NCBI RefSeq assembly: GCF_900112615.1
Contig: NZ_FOMK01000003.1
Coordinates: 124,001 to 188,000, forward strand
From: Chitinophaga sp. CF118
Lineage (GTDB): Bacteria > Bacteroidota > Bacteroidia > Chitinophagales > Chitinophagaceae
Length of the DNA stretch: 64,000 nucleotides
Reading direction: 5' to 3'
Each line of letters opens with the position of its first letter. Position 1 is the stretch's first letter. Below the pieces are notes generated by a model, which did no database searches, was not told the DNA's origin, and saw only the letters and a program-made list of their open reading frames with translations. Of this stretch, positions 25,849 to 34,534 are shown one piece after another. The translations under genes were made by a program, and so were the position numbers.

Positions 25849-26589
25849 TTATTTATCAGCATTGAGCATATTCAATGCATCCTGCGGAGCAGATAAAAAG
25901 AATTTATAGAAGTCGGCCGTACCGGCTACACGAATTTCGTATTCATCCTTTTCTAAGGATGTTAAAAACTCATCTGCCACAACCTGAGGAGGAATGCCAT
26001 TTGCACCACCAATTCCTGCAGAGAAATCAGTATTCACCAGTGGGGGCATTAATTCAAACACTTTAACATTTGTATCCTGCAGTGTGATACGGAGAGATTG
26101 TGTGTACGAGTGAAGTGCAGCCTTGGTTGCGCTATATCCCGGGAGGACATGATTTGCTGCATAAGCAACAATAGAAGACACGTTTACAATAGCTGCTTCA
26201 TTCTGTTTATTCAACAGCGGGAGTAATTTTTCATTCAGACTGATCACAGAAAAATAGTTAGTCTGCATTTCTTCTTTTGCTTTTGCAACAGCATTCACGC
26301 CGGCTGTCAGTTTATATAAATAAGCATTGCCTGCGTTATTAATTACTACATTCAGCTTCGGAAATTGTGTGTTAAGTGTACTTACCAGTTTGTCAACGTC
26401 CTGTTCATTGGTTACATCAGAAACAATCGATGTTACATTTTGTAGTTTAGCGGCAGCCTTTTCCAGTCTGTCAGCATTTCTTCCCGTAATGATCACATGA
26501 TTACCTTTTTCAGATAATGATTTGGCTAATTCAAAGCCGATACCAGCGCTACCGCCGGTAATAAGAATGGTGTTATTTGTTGTTTTCAT
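25849..26589 (-). CDS. SDR-family oxidoreductase (DltE-like)
   Basis: A 246-residue classical short-chain dehydrogenase. The cofactor motif is ITGGSAGIGFELA, followed by VVINNAGNAYL, a catalytic Ser in NVSSIVAY and the YSATKAALHSY Tyr/Lys pair. The overall pattern resembles DltE/YdfG-like enzymes, many of which reduce reactive carbonyls. It lies between the TetR gene and the pump, with its own copy of the operator, so it belongs to the same inducible response. Confidence 0.9.
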   Translation of the reverse strand: MKTTNNTILITGGSAGIGFELAKSLSEKGNHVIITGRNADRLEKAAAKLQNVTSIVSDVTNEQDVDKLVSTLNTQFPKLNVVINNAGNAYLYKLTAGVNAVAKAKEEMQTNYFSVISLNEKLLPLLNKQNEAAIVNVSSIVAYAANHVLPGYSATKAALHSYTQSLRITLQDTNVKVFELMPPLVNTDFSAGIGGANGIPPQVVADEFLTSLEKDEYEIRVAGTADFYKFFLSAPQDALNMLNADK

Positions 26590-26604
26590 CTTTTTATATT
26601 TATG

Positions 26605-26626
26605 TAATATACCAATCGGTATATTA
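26605..26626. promoter_or_regulatory. TetR operator 2, upstream of the SDR gene
   Basis: Arms TAATATACC (26605-26613) and GGTATATTA (26618-26626) around AATC: a 22-bp palindrome 15 nt before the SDR start codon (26589). The core and centre are the same as operator 1. Confidence 0.82.
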
Positions 26627-26642
26627 TTAGGTAAAAAAACAC

Positions 26643-27227
26643 TTACAGATCGCGGATCATTTTTTCGACTGACTGCATCACCAGTTTGCGGTAGTTTAAT
26701 TTCCCTGTTGCTTTAACGATCATGATAGCGCCTTCTATCATAGCGATCATAGTGAGTGCAAACTGTTCAGCGTTTACCGGTGCTTTGAATTCTTTATTTT
26801 CAACCCCTTGTTTGATCAGCGCAATGGTTTTATTCTTCCATCCTGTAATCGCCTCTGCTACTTTTTCTTTCAGTTGCGGATGTGTATCATCCGCTTCTGT
26901 AGCAGTGTTCAATAAAGGACATCCTCCTACAGGGAAGGGCAGTTTCAGAGAGTTTTCATATACGCTGGCATACGCGAGTAGCTTTCCTTTTATGGTAGTT
27001 TCTTTTGCCATTTCCTGCGTAATTATATTGGTCACTTTCTTAAGGTTGTGATCAAATGAAGCTAAAGCAACTTCATCCTTATTGGCAAAGTTCCCATAGA
27101 TGCTCCCTTTGGTTAAGCCGGTGGCCTCCGTCATATCTGTTAAAGAAGTACCCGCATACCCTTTGGTATTAAATATAGGAGCCGTTTTCTCCACAATGAA
27201 TTCCCTGGTTCTTTCTGCTTTGCTCAT
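26643..27227 (-). CDS. TetR/AcrR-family repressor
   Basis: About 194 residues from the ATG at 27227 (MSKAERTREFIVEK); a GTG nine bases upstream is also open. The N-terminal helix-turn-helix is GYAGTSLTDMTEATGLTKGSIYGNFANKDEV. The C-terminal domain, with a conserved GGCPLLNTATEADD segment, resembles the TetR_C_37/YxaF-like group that often controls neighbouring dehydrogenases and pumps. Three palindromic sites of one sequence class flank this gene and its two downstream neighbours, strong internal evidence that it represses itself, the SDR and the pump. Confidence 0.92.
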   Translation of the reverse strand: MSKAERTREFIVEKTAPIFNTKGYAGTSLTDMTEATGLTKGSIYGNFANKDEVALASFDHNLKKVTNIITQEMAKETTIKGKLLAYASVYENSLKLPFPVGGCPLLNTATEADDTHPQLKEKVAEAITGWKNKTIALIKQGVENKEFKAPVNAEQFALTMIAMIEGAIMIVKATGKLNYRKLVMQSVEKMIRDL

Positions 27228-27251
27228 ATCAATCACTATTAAGACGATGTA

Positions 27252-27275
27252 AAATTATACCAATTGGTATAATTT
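27252..27275. promoter_or_regulatory. TetR operator 3, upstream of the TetR gene
   Basis: A perfect 24-bp palindrome with arms AAATTATACCAA and TTGGTATAATTT. The centre is AATT where the other two sites have AATC. It is 24 nt before the TetR ATG, a position fitting autorepression; the ABC permease gene (27416) is divergent and could also be affected. Confidence 0.85.
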
Positions 27276-27415
27276 GCAAAATATATTTCCTCCCTTTGTT
27301 CGAATATGGACATTTATCGTATCAATCCCGGACATTATTAATTAGTATATTTGCTGATTATCAACTATTTATGAAATGGCCCTTTTTTGGCTCCCTCCCC
27401 GTAAACAATCTGTCA

Positions 27416-29806
27416 ATGTTCCGGAATTATTTAAAAACAGCCTTTCGCAACCTGATCAGGCATAAATTATTTTCAGCATTGAATATAATAGGTTTGGCTA
27501 CAGGCATGGCCTGCAGTATTCTTATTTTCCTGTGGGTACAAGACGAGCGGAGTTATGACAGGTTTAACGCAAATGCTGACCATATTTATCGCGTTACAGC
27601 GCATTTGATGGATCTTAGTGTTGCGGTAACGCCTTTGCCAATGGGAGTAACGGCAAAGAAAGAGATACCTGCAGTTAAAATGGCTACGAGTATCTCACAC
27701 TTACATAGCATTATCACAATCGGCCATCAGAAGTTTGATGATAAGAATATCTATTATGCGGATTCGAATTTCCTCCGGATGTTCAGCTTTCCGGTTGCCC
27801 ACGGTGATCCGGCTACCATGCTTACCCGTCCGGATGAAATAGTGATGACAGAAAGTGCAGCTAAGAAGTATTTCGGGAGCAATGAAAACGCAATGGGTAA
27901 AGTGATTCGTGTAGAGAATAATGCTGGAGGAGCACCATTGACTGTGAGTGCTATCCTCAAAGATGTGCCGCATAACTCACATCTTCAGTTCGATCTCCTG
28001 TTGCCTCAACAGCAATATGAAAAGAACAGAAACGCAAATGAAGCCTGGGGTAATTTTGATGTATATAATTATCTGTGGATAGAAGAACATGCAGATGGAA
28101 GTCCTGCTGCCATTGCATCACTGGAAAAACAGGTAACCAGTATGCATGACCGGAATGATAACTCACACACAAAAAGCACTTATCGGTTACAAGCCCTTAC
28201 TGATATTCATTTACGCTCAAATTTATTTATGGATGTAGCGGGGAATGGGAACAATCAGTATGTGATCGTCTTTTCACTGGTGGCCATATTCATTCTCCTG
28301 ATAGCCTGTATCAACTTTATGAATTTATCCACGGCTATTTCCGGACAACGGGCAAAGGAAGTAGGGCTGCGTAAAACAGTAGGAGCACAGCGTTTTCAGC
28401 TGGTATTTCAATTTTTAAGTGAGTCTCTGTTATTATCTTTCATTGCGTTGGTGATCAGTATTGGTCTTACCTTCTTATTATTGCCTTTGTTTAATGAGCT
28501 TGCTGCAAAAGCCATCTCCATTAACCTGCTGAATTTTAAAATTATAGGATCACTCTTAGCAACTGCAGTTGCTGTTGGCGTCATTTCCGGCAGCTACCCG
28601 GCTCTTTTCCTGTCGTCCTTCAAACCGGTAAAAGTATTGAAGGGGGTAAAGAACCTGCACGGACGAACCAACTATTTCCGCAATGGGTTGGTAATTTTAC
28701 AATTCTCCATCTCTGTAATCTTAATAGTGAGTACACTGGTAGTATATAACCAGTTGCAATATATCCGTCATCGTGATATAGGTTTTGACAAGGATAACCT
28801 GTTATATACCCAGATCCCCGATGCTGGAAACTTCGGAAAGAACGCTGAAACAATAAAAACAAGCCTGAGTCAGCAGTCACAGCTTACTGAACATACATTA
28901 ATCAGTCATCTGCCAACTGATCTCCCCACAGGACAGAAGTTAGACTGGCCAGGTATGGATCAGCAAATATTACTGATTGCTCCTGTGATGTGGGTGGATG
29001 AAAATTTTATCCGCGTTTTCGGAATACAATTGTTGGCCGGAAGATTCTTTTTAAAAGATGATCTGGCAGATAAGAGGAATTATGTAGTGAATGAAACGAC
29101 GTTGAAAAGAATGGGTATGAGTCTTTCTACTGCGATTGGGAAAAAAATAAAAGTAAGTGACAATGAAGGAGAAATAATTGGTGTAGTGAAAGATTTTAAT
29201 TTCAAACCTGTACAAAAGAATATCGAACCACTGATCCTGAAAAAATATGATGGCTATGCCAATGGGGTTACCGGCTTCGTTGTAGTGAAAACTACTGCCG
29301 CAAATACTGATCGTAACATGAAGGCTGTAAGAAAGCTTTTGCAACCTCTTTTCCCGGATTTCCCTTTCTTACAGGGGTTTATCAATGAAGATCTTGCCCG
29401 GTTGTACATCACCGAACAACGAATGGGTAAACTGTTTAACATATTTTCTGTACTGTCAGTTATTATTTCCTGTCTAGGATTGTTTGGCCTGGCCACCTTC
29501 GCTACTCAAAAGCGTATTAAGGAGATAGGTGTCCGGAAAGTACTGGGCGCCAGTGCCGCCGGCATTGTAGCTATGCTCACTAAAGACTTCATTAAATTGG
29601 TAGCCGTTGCACTCATCATTGCTTTCCCTGTTTCCTGGCTGTTGATGAACAAGTGGCTGGACAATTTTGCTTACCAGATTGATATCAGCTGGTGGATGTT
29701 TGTAGTAGCAGGGGGAATCGCTATTTTTATTGCATTCCTGACTGTAAGTTACCAGTCGGTAAAGGCGGCATTGGCAAATCCGGTAAAGAGTTTAAAAACG
29801 GAATGA
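27416..29806 (+). CDS. MacB/FtsX-type ABC transporter permease
   Basis: About 796 residues from the ATG at 27416, which gives the family-typical start MFRNYLKTAFRNLIRHKLFSALN; the frame is open 120 nt further up without a convincing start. Architecture: one membrane helix, a periplasmic MacB_PCD domain (about 55-245), FtsX domain 1 (about 285-400, CINFMNLSTAISGQRAKEVGLRKTVGA), a central linker helix, a second periplasmic domain, and FtsX domain 2 (about 675-790, RIKEIGVRKVLGASAAGI). No ATPase gene adjoins it; this is usual for these Bacteroidota permeases, which share ATPases. Likely mechanotransmission or lipid/peptide efflux. Confidence 0.9.
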   Translation: MFRNYLKTAFRNLIRHKLFSALNIIGLATGMACSILIFLWVQDERSYDRFNANADHIYRVTAHLMDLSVAVTPLPMGVTAKKEIPAVKMATSISHLHSIITIGHQKFDDKNIYYADSNFLRMFSFPVAHGDPATMLTRPDEIVMTESAAKKYFGSNENAMGKVIRVENNAGGAPLTVSAILKDVPHNSHLQFDLLLPQQQYEKNRNANEAWGNFDVYNYLWIEEHADGSPAAIASLEKQVTSMHDRNDNSHTKSTYRLQALTDIHLRSNLFMDVAGNGNNQYVIVFSLVAIFILLIACINFMNLSTAISGQRAKEVGLRKTVGAQRFQLVFQFLSESLLLSFIALVISIGLTFLLLPLFNELAAKAISINLLNFKIIGSLLATAVAVGVISGSYPALFLSSFKPVKVLKGVKNLHGRTNYFRNGLVILQFSISVILIVSTLVVYNQLQYIRHRDIGFDKDNLLYTQIPDAGNFGKNAETIKTSLSQQSQLTEHTLISHLPTDLPTGQKLDWPGMDQQILLIAPVMWVDENFIRVFGIQLLAGRFFLKDDLADKRNYVVNETTLKRMGMSLSTAIGKKIKVSDNEGEIIGVVKDFNFKPVQKNIEPLILKKYDGYANGVTGFVVVKTTAANTDRNMKAVRKLLQPLFPDFPFLQGFINEDLARLYITEQRMGKLFNIFSVLSVIISCLGLFGLATFATQKRIKEIGVRKVLGASAAGIVAMLTKDFIKLVAVALIIAFPVSWLLMNKWLDNFAYQIDISWWMFVVAGGIAIFIAFLTVSYQSVKAALANPVKSLKTE

Positions 29807-29844
29807 TATTTAATAAAATACAGGGAGAAGCAAATACTTCTTCC

Positions 29845-30387
29845 TTATTTTGAACTCTTTATTTTGATAAGATCCATTGCAAAATCTTCCAGTTCTAAAA
29901 TGGCTTTTTCAATATTAGGGTTGGATGCATTAGTGATAAATCCTAAATAATGGGAAATGAGTTCTCCATCGGGTTGCGCAATTTTAACTTCAATGCTATG
30001 CATGTATACCTTTTCAGGTGGTAAGGCTTTATACCAATCCTCAAATAATTCATGCCTGTATGTTTGCCTTTTATCTTTGGAGTCACAATGATAGAGCAAT
30101 ATAGTATTAGTAGGATTTTCATTTAAGAAATCAAGACCTATTTCAAAAATGGTTGGTAGAACACGATCATCGTTTCCTTTTTTGGTCTTCTCAGAAATCT
30201 GTTCAAAATAAAAACCGAATCCGAAGCCATGACTAAGTAAAAATGGAAATTTATCAAGATAATCGGCGTATTCAGAAGGATCAAAATATACGGTGTAGAG
30301 TTTATTCAGATTTGTATAAAATAGATAAACATTTCCTTCTTCCAATTCCTCAGAAATGAAATCGTAAGGATTATTTTGAAATGCCAT
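29845..30387 (-). CDS. DUF6169-like protein
   Basis: A 180-residue soluble protein, function unknown. It begins with a beta-rich region (VYLFYTNLNKLYTVYFDPSEY), continues with FLLSHGFGFGFYFEQISEK and the distinctive NTILLYHCDSKDKRQTYRHELFEDWY. The pattern resembles DUF6169, a family I recall only from Bacteroidota. The start codon lies 17 nt inside an upstream 51-codon gene on the same strand, so the two are translated together. A small-plus-large overlapping pair with its own promoter resembles a toxin-antitoxin layout, though no toxin fold is identified. Confidence 0.7.
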   Translation of the reverse strand: MAFQNNPYDFISEELEEGNVYLFYTNLNKLYTVYFDPSEYADYLDKFPFLLSHGFGFGFYFEQISEKTKKGNDDRVLPTIFEIGLDFLNENPTNTILLYHCDSKDKRQTYRHELFEDWYKALPPEKVYMHSIEVKIAQPDGELISHYLGFITNASNPNIEKAILELEDFAMDLIKIKSSK

Positions 30388-30526
30388 TCTTTTTAAACCT
30401 TTCTTTAAGATGAGCTGTTTTTTCTTCGATTTTTTTTCTTGTTGCTTCTTTCTTGCGGCTTAATTCCTCAAAGAAGGCAGCCGCTTTGGCACTATTTTCA
30501 GCATGTATAACGACCTTCTTTATCAT
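30371..30526 (-). CDS. 51-residue helical protein encoded ahead of the DUF6169-like gene
   Basis: Found by reading the minus strand: ATG at 30526, TAA at 30373-30371. The protein starts MIKKVVIHAENSAKAAAFFE and is followed by a strongly charged helix (LSRKKEATRKKIEEKTAHLK), ending RFKKNGISK. The first ten residues look like a short beta strand, the rest one amphipathic helix. It overlaps the next gene by 17 nt and is preceded by a good -7 box at 30596-30603. Size, charge and overlap fit an antitoxin or small partner protein; no homologue is recalled with certainty. Confidence 0.65.
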   Translation of the reverse strand: MIKKVVIHAENSAKAAAFFEELSRKKEATRKKIEEKTAHLKERFKKNGISK

Positions 30527-30595
30527 TTCTTTTTTAATTTATATTTCCTTTTTAATTTATCACAAGCTGTTGTTGCGTATGATAATTTAACATTA

Positions 30596-30603
30596 CAAAT
30601 ATA
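30596..30603 (-). promoter_or_regulatory. -7 promoter element (TATATTTG) of the DUF6169 unit
   Basis: TATATTTG on the minus strand fits the Bacteroidota TAnnTTTG element and lies 70 nt before the 51-codon gene. No TTG at the ideal 19-nt spacing was found, so the upstream half is weak. Confidence 0.4.
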
Positions 30604-30887
30604 CTGAAAATCTTGCTGCTTTATCACCAATGAATGAATATTGTTTAATGATAAAATTACCATAATTGTTTGTTTTTCATTATATTATGTATTTTTTAAA
30701 AACTGTGGGGAAAATTCTGAATGATTTTATTCACCCAAAGTCCCAATTAAATTGAATTATGGCTTTTTATAAGTTTGGTAACAACACGATTGAGGAATTA
30801 CATTTTCTTAAATTCAGTGTAAAAAATTTAAACATTCTTATTACACTCAAAAGATACCTCATCCATACTTCAAAGATATTCCAAGCG

Positions 30888-30954
30888 GCTTACGAAAAGG
30901 CTCATCCTTCGTTCATCCTTCGTCTTTTAACGTAGGATGAGCCTTTTCGTAAGC
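30888..30954. repeat. orphan hairpin with 21-bp perfect stem and tandem repeat in the loop
   Basis: Arms 30888-30908 and 30934-30954 (each begins or ends GCTTACGAAAAGGCTCATCC or its complement plus one base) are exactly complementary over 21 bp. From the first arm into the 25-nt loop runs an 11-bp perfect tandem repeat TCATCCTTCGT (30902-30912, 30913-30923). No gene reads into it from either side, so it is not an ordinary terminator. Confidence 0.7.
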
Positions 30955-31051
30955 TGTTTGAGTGCCGTCCGGATACCGTCTGAACAGTATCCCGGGTATT
31001 GTTCGATATATGGTTGCAATCTTTTATCCACCACAAAACTGCAGAATATTT

Positions 31052-31059
31052 TATCTTTG
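31052..31059 (+). promoter_or_regulatory. -7-like element (TATCTTTG) before the metal efflux operon
   Basis: An exact TAnnTTTG match 7 nt before the TTG start of the DUF6660 gene. If used, transcription would begin at or next to the start codon. No -33 TTG at 19 nt was seen, so confidence is limited. Confidence 0.35.
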
Positions 31060-31066
31060 ACCCGGT

Positions 31067-31360
31067 TTGAAAATTATCACACTCATATTATCCATTTATG
31101 TATTGCTTATGGCAGTCATTCCCTGTTGCGCTTTCGACAAGTGCACAGCGGATATGGAAATGAGCAGTGGTAAACACCAGGAACCACAGGGGGCCTGTTC
31201 GCCATTTTTCAGCTGTCACAGTTGCTCCGTTCCCGTGATACTTGAGAAACCTGTGCAGATTATGGCAGTTGTTAGTATCAATGAACCTCATTATACTGAG
31301 TTTCAACCTTCTTCTCTTCAAAACGTTAGCTTTGCCTGCTGGAACCCTCCACGGGCGTAA
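31067..31360 (+). CDS. DUF6660-type small exported protein
   Basis: A 97-residue protein with a TTG start and a signal peptide (MKIITLILSIYVLLMAVIPCCAF). The mature part is rich in Cys (PCCAF, DKC, ACSPFFSCHSCS), a pattern I associate with DUF6660 proteins, usually encoded directly before heavy-metal efflux genes in Bacteroidota. The clustered Cys and several His/Met residues suggest periplasmic metal binding, which is inference. It is the first gene of the CzcA-CzcB-ATPase operon, 51 nt before czcA. Confidence 0.75.
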   Translation: MKIITLILSIYVLLMAVIPCCAFDKCTADMEMSSGKHQEPQGACSPFFSCHSCSVPVILEKPVQIMAVVSINEPHYTEFQPSSLQNVSFACWNPPRA

Positions 31361-31411
31361 TTCTACATTACAGTAAATAAACCCTTTATTTCTTTTAATT
31401 AAATCAGTTGC

Positions 31412-34400
31412 ATGCTCGATAAGATCATCAGCTTTTCCATACGGAATAAGCTGGTCATAATATTGTTTACATTGGCGCTCATTATATGGGGTATTTCGAG
31501 TTTACGAGGATTGCCCATCGATGCTGTGCCCGATATTACCAATAACCAGGTACAAATCATTACCAGCGCTCCTTCACAGGCTGCACAGGATATAGAGCGA
31601 CTGGTTACTTTCCCGGTGGAGCAAACCATTGCTACAATTCCGGATATTACAGAAGTACGTTCCTTTTCCCGCTTTGGACTGAGTGTGGTTACCGTAGTAT
31701 TTGAAGATAAAGTGGATGTATATTGGGCAAGACAACAGGTAAGCGAACGACTGGCTACTGTCCGGGAACAGATCCCGGCAGGAGTAGGAGATCCTGAACT
31801 GGCGCCACTTACCACCGGATTGGGAGAGATTTACCAATATGTGATCCATACCAAACCTGGGTATGAGAAGAAGTATTCTGCTATGGATCTGCGCTCTATT
31901 CAGGACTGGATTGTACGGAGGCAATTACTCGGTGTTCCCGGAGTGGCAGATGTGAGCAGCCTGGGAGGCTATCTGAAGCAATATGAAATAGCGCTGGATC
32001 CCGAAAAACTGCGCAGTATGAACCTGGGCATCAGTGATGTATTCACTGCCCTGGAAAAAAACAACCAGAACACCGGCGGTGCCTATATCGATAAAAGACC
32101 TAATGCTTATTTCATCAGAAGTGAAGGGCTGATCAGTAAACTGGAGGATATCAGCAATATAGTGGTAAAGAATAATGCTAATGGTATCCCTGTACTCATC
32201 TCAAATGTAGGGAAAGTCCGTTTCGGTCATGCCATCCGTTATGGTGCTATGACACGTAATACGGAAGGGGAAAGGGTAGGCGCTATTGTGATGATGCTGA
32301 AAGGTGCCAATTCTTCGGCCGTTATTGCCGATGTGAAAAAACGGATCAGCCAGATAGAAAAAACATTGCCGGAAGGAGTATTGATAGAACCCTTCCTGGA
32401 TCGTACCAAACTGGTGAATAACGCTATTGAGACGGTCACCCGCAACCTCGCTGAAGGTGCACTGATCGTTATCTTTGTACTGGTTTTATTGCTGGGTAAC
32501 TTCCGCGCGGGACTAATCGTTGCATCTGTGATCCCGCTGGCCATGCTGTTTGCTGTCTGTATGATGCGCCTTTTCGGAGTGTCTGGCAACCTCATGAGTC
32601 TGGGGGCTATCGACTTCGGACTGATCGTAGACGGTGCTGTGATCATTGTGGAAGCCACCATGCACCACCTGGGATTACGTGCAAGTCGGGCAAAACTCAC
32701 GCAGACAGAAATGGATGAAGAGGTATATACATCCGCCAGCCGTATCCGGACCTCCGCCGCCTTTGGTGAAATTATCATATTGATCGTTTATCTGCCCATA
32801 CTTGCATTAGCGGGTATAGAAGGTAAAATGTTCCGGCCAATGGCAGAAACTGTTGCCTTTGCCATTACGGGGGCCTTTATTTTATCGCTCACGTACATTC
32901 CCATGATGAGCGCCCTGTTTCTGAACAAAACCATCTCTCATAAACGCACGTTCTCCGATAAAATAATGGATTTCTTTTACCGGCTGTACGATCCTGTTAT
33001 CAGGTTTGCATTACGGTTCAAAAAGAGTATCGTGTTATCAGCTTTGCTGTTACTGGTGGCAAGTTTGCTGCTATTTAACCAGTTGGGGGCAGAATTCATT
33101 CCTTCCCTGGATGAAGGTGATTTCGCCGTAGAAATGCGGGTGCTCAAAGGCAGCAGCCTTTTTGAAACAATAAGTGCGGCAGATAAATCTGCGGGCATTA
33201 TCTTAAAAGAATTTCCGGACGAAGTGAGGGAAGTGGTTGGTAAGATCGGTAGTGGTGAAATACCCACAGATCCTATGCCGGTGGAGGCCTGCGACCTGAT
33301 TGTAGTGCTGAAAGACAAGTCCGGATGGACGAAAGCATCCAGCACCAATGAACTGGCAGAAAAGATGTCGGAAGCCCTGGAGGCTTTACCCGGTGTGACA
33401 TATGGTTTTCAGCAACCAATTCAGATGCGCTTTAATGAGCTAATGACGGGCGCCCGTCAGGATGTAGTTGTAAAAATCTATGGGGAAGATCTGGACCTGC
33501 TGTCGGCCTATGCTAAAAAGGTGGGGGCCGTTGCCGGAAAGATTGAGGGAGCTAAAGACCTCTACATTGAAGAAGTAACAGGACTGCCACAGATAGTGGT
33601 GGACTATAAACGGGACCTGATTGCACGCTTTGGATTAAATATCGAAGCTATCAACGATGTGATCAACACAGCATTTGCAGGTAAAAGCGCAGGTATCGTA
33701 TACGAAGGGGAAAAACGTTTTGATCTGGTGGTTCGCCTGGATAAAGAAAACAGGCAGTACCTGGAAGATGTGCGGGGACTTTATATCACGGCTCCCAACG
33801 GGGCACAGGTGCCTATTACCGAACTGGCAGACATATCCATGAAAGTGGGACCTAACCAGATCCAGCGTGATGATGCGAAACGCCGTATCTCCATCGGGTT
33901 CAATGTTCGCGGTCGTGATGTGGAAAGTATCGTAAAAGAACTACAGAAGAAAATAACAGCAGAAGTAAAAATGGCGCCTGGTTATTATATTACCTATGGC
34001 GGCACTTTTGAAAATCTGCAGGAAGCAAGAACACGGTTGAAAGTGGCCGTACCTGTGGCGCTCGTGCTTATCTTCGTACTGCTGTATTTTACATTCGGTT
34101 CTGTAAAACAGAGCCTGCTCATTTATACGGCTATCCCATTATCAGCTATCGGAGGCATCGTGGCTTTATGGCTGAGGGACATGCCTTTCAGTATCTCCGC
34201 AGCAGTGGGGTTCATCGCTTTATTTGGGGTGGCAGTCCTGAACGGGATAGTCCTGATCGCTGAATTCAACCGTTTAAAGAAAGATGGACTCACCAGCCTG
34301 AAAGATATCGTACTAAAGGGTACGCATACCCGTTTAAGGCCAGTGATCATGACGGCAACAGTAGCGTCTTTAGGATTCCTGCCAATGGCATTGTCTCACG

Positions 34401-34534
34401 GTAGTGGGGCAGAGGTACAGAAGCCGTTGGCTACAGTTGTTATTGGCGGACTGCTTACTGCTACCATCCTTACGTTACTGGTATTGCCCTGTTTGTATGT
34501 GTTATCGGAAATGATTAAATCAAGAAAAAAATGA
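31412..34534 (+). CDS. czcA: CzcA-type heavy-metal efflux RND pump
   Basis: A 1040-residue inner membrane RND transporter with 12 membrane helices and two large periplasmic loops. Helix 4 carries AIDFGLIVDGAVIIVEA, the DFG-xxx-DGA-xxx-VE proton-relay motif of the CzcA (HME1, Co/Zn/Cd) group; the CusA (Cu/Ag) group has a different form. The CusA methionine relay is not apparent. Length is standard for a pump without a fused outer membrane factor. It overlaps the adaptor gene by 4 nt. Symbol given for subfamily, specificity is inferred from the motif. Confidence 0.93.
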   Translation: MLDKIISFSIRNKLVIILFTLALIIWGISSLRGLPIDAVPDITNNQVQIITSAPSQAAQDIERLVTFPVEQTIATIPDITEVRSFSRFGLSVVTVVFEDKVDVYWARQQVSERLATVREQIPAGVGDPELAPLTTGLGEIYQYVIHTKPGYEKKYSAMDLRSIQDWIVRRQLLGVPGVADVSSLGGYLKQYEIALDPEKLRSMNLGISDVFTALEKNNQNTGGAYIDKRPNAYFIRSEGLISKLEDISNIVVKNNANGIPVLISNVGKVRFGHAIRYGAMTRNTEGERVGAIVMMLKGANSSAVIADVKKRISQIEKTLPEGVLIEPFLDRTKLVNNAIETVTRNLAEGALIVIFVLVLLLGNFRAGLIVASVIPLAMLFAVCMMRLFGVSGNLMSLGAIDFGLIVDGAVIIVEATMHHLGLRASRAKLTQTEMDEEVYTSASRIRTSAAFGEIIILIVYLPILALAGIEGKMFRPMAETVAFAITGAFILSLTYIPMMSALFLNKTISHKRTFSDKIMDFFYRLYDPVIRFALRFKKSIVLSALLLLVASLLLFNQLGAEFIPSLDEGDFAVEMRVLKGSSLFETISAADKSAGIILKEFPDEVREVVGKIGSGEIPTDPMPVEACDLIVVLKDKSGWTKASSTNELAEKMSEALEALPGVTYGFQQPIQMRFNELMTGARQDVVVKIYGEDLDLLSAYAKKVGAVAGKIEGAKDLYIEEVTGLPQIVVDYKRDLIARFGLNIEAINDVINTAFAGKSAGIVYEGEKRFDLVVRLDKENRQYLEDVRGLYITAPNGAQVPITELADISMKVGPNQIQRDDAKRRISIGFNVRGRDVESIVKELQKKITAEVKMAPGYYITYGGTFENLQEARTRLKVAVPVALVLIFVLLYFTFGSVKQSLLIYTAIPLSAIGGIVALWLRDMPFSISAAVGFIALFGVAVLNGIVLIAEFNRLKKDGLTSLKDIVLKGTHTRLRPVIMTATVASLGFLPMALSHGSGAEVQKPLATVVIGGLLTATILTLLVLPCLYVLSEMIKSRKK

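Larger units (their letters stand above)
30527..31066. other. 540-nt divergent intergenic region with orphan hairpin
   Basis: Lies between the DUF6169 unit (minus) and the metal operon (plus). It contains the promoter of the former, an A/T-rich direct repeat (TTTTTAATTTAT twice near 30530-30560), a 21-bp hairpin (30888-30954), and a -7-like box for the metal operon. A 58-codon open frame at 30759-30935 ends inside the hairpin and was not accepted as a gene. Confidence 0.5.

Noticed and set aside
30759..30935. 58-codon frame MAFYKFGNNTIEELHF... before the metal operon
   Set aside because: Its last third is the arm and loop of the orphan hairpin, and no promoter or homology supports it.
32239..32778. 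179-codon minus-strand frame inside czcA
   Set aside because: Ser/Thr/Ile-rich shadow produced by the membrane-helix codons of czcA on the other strand.
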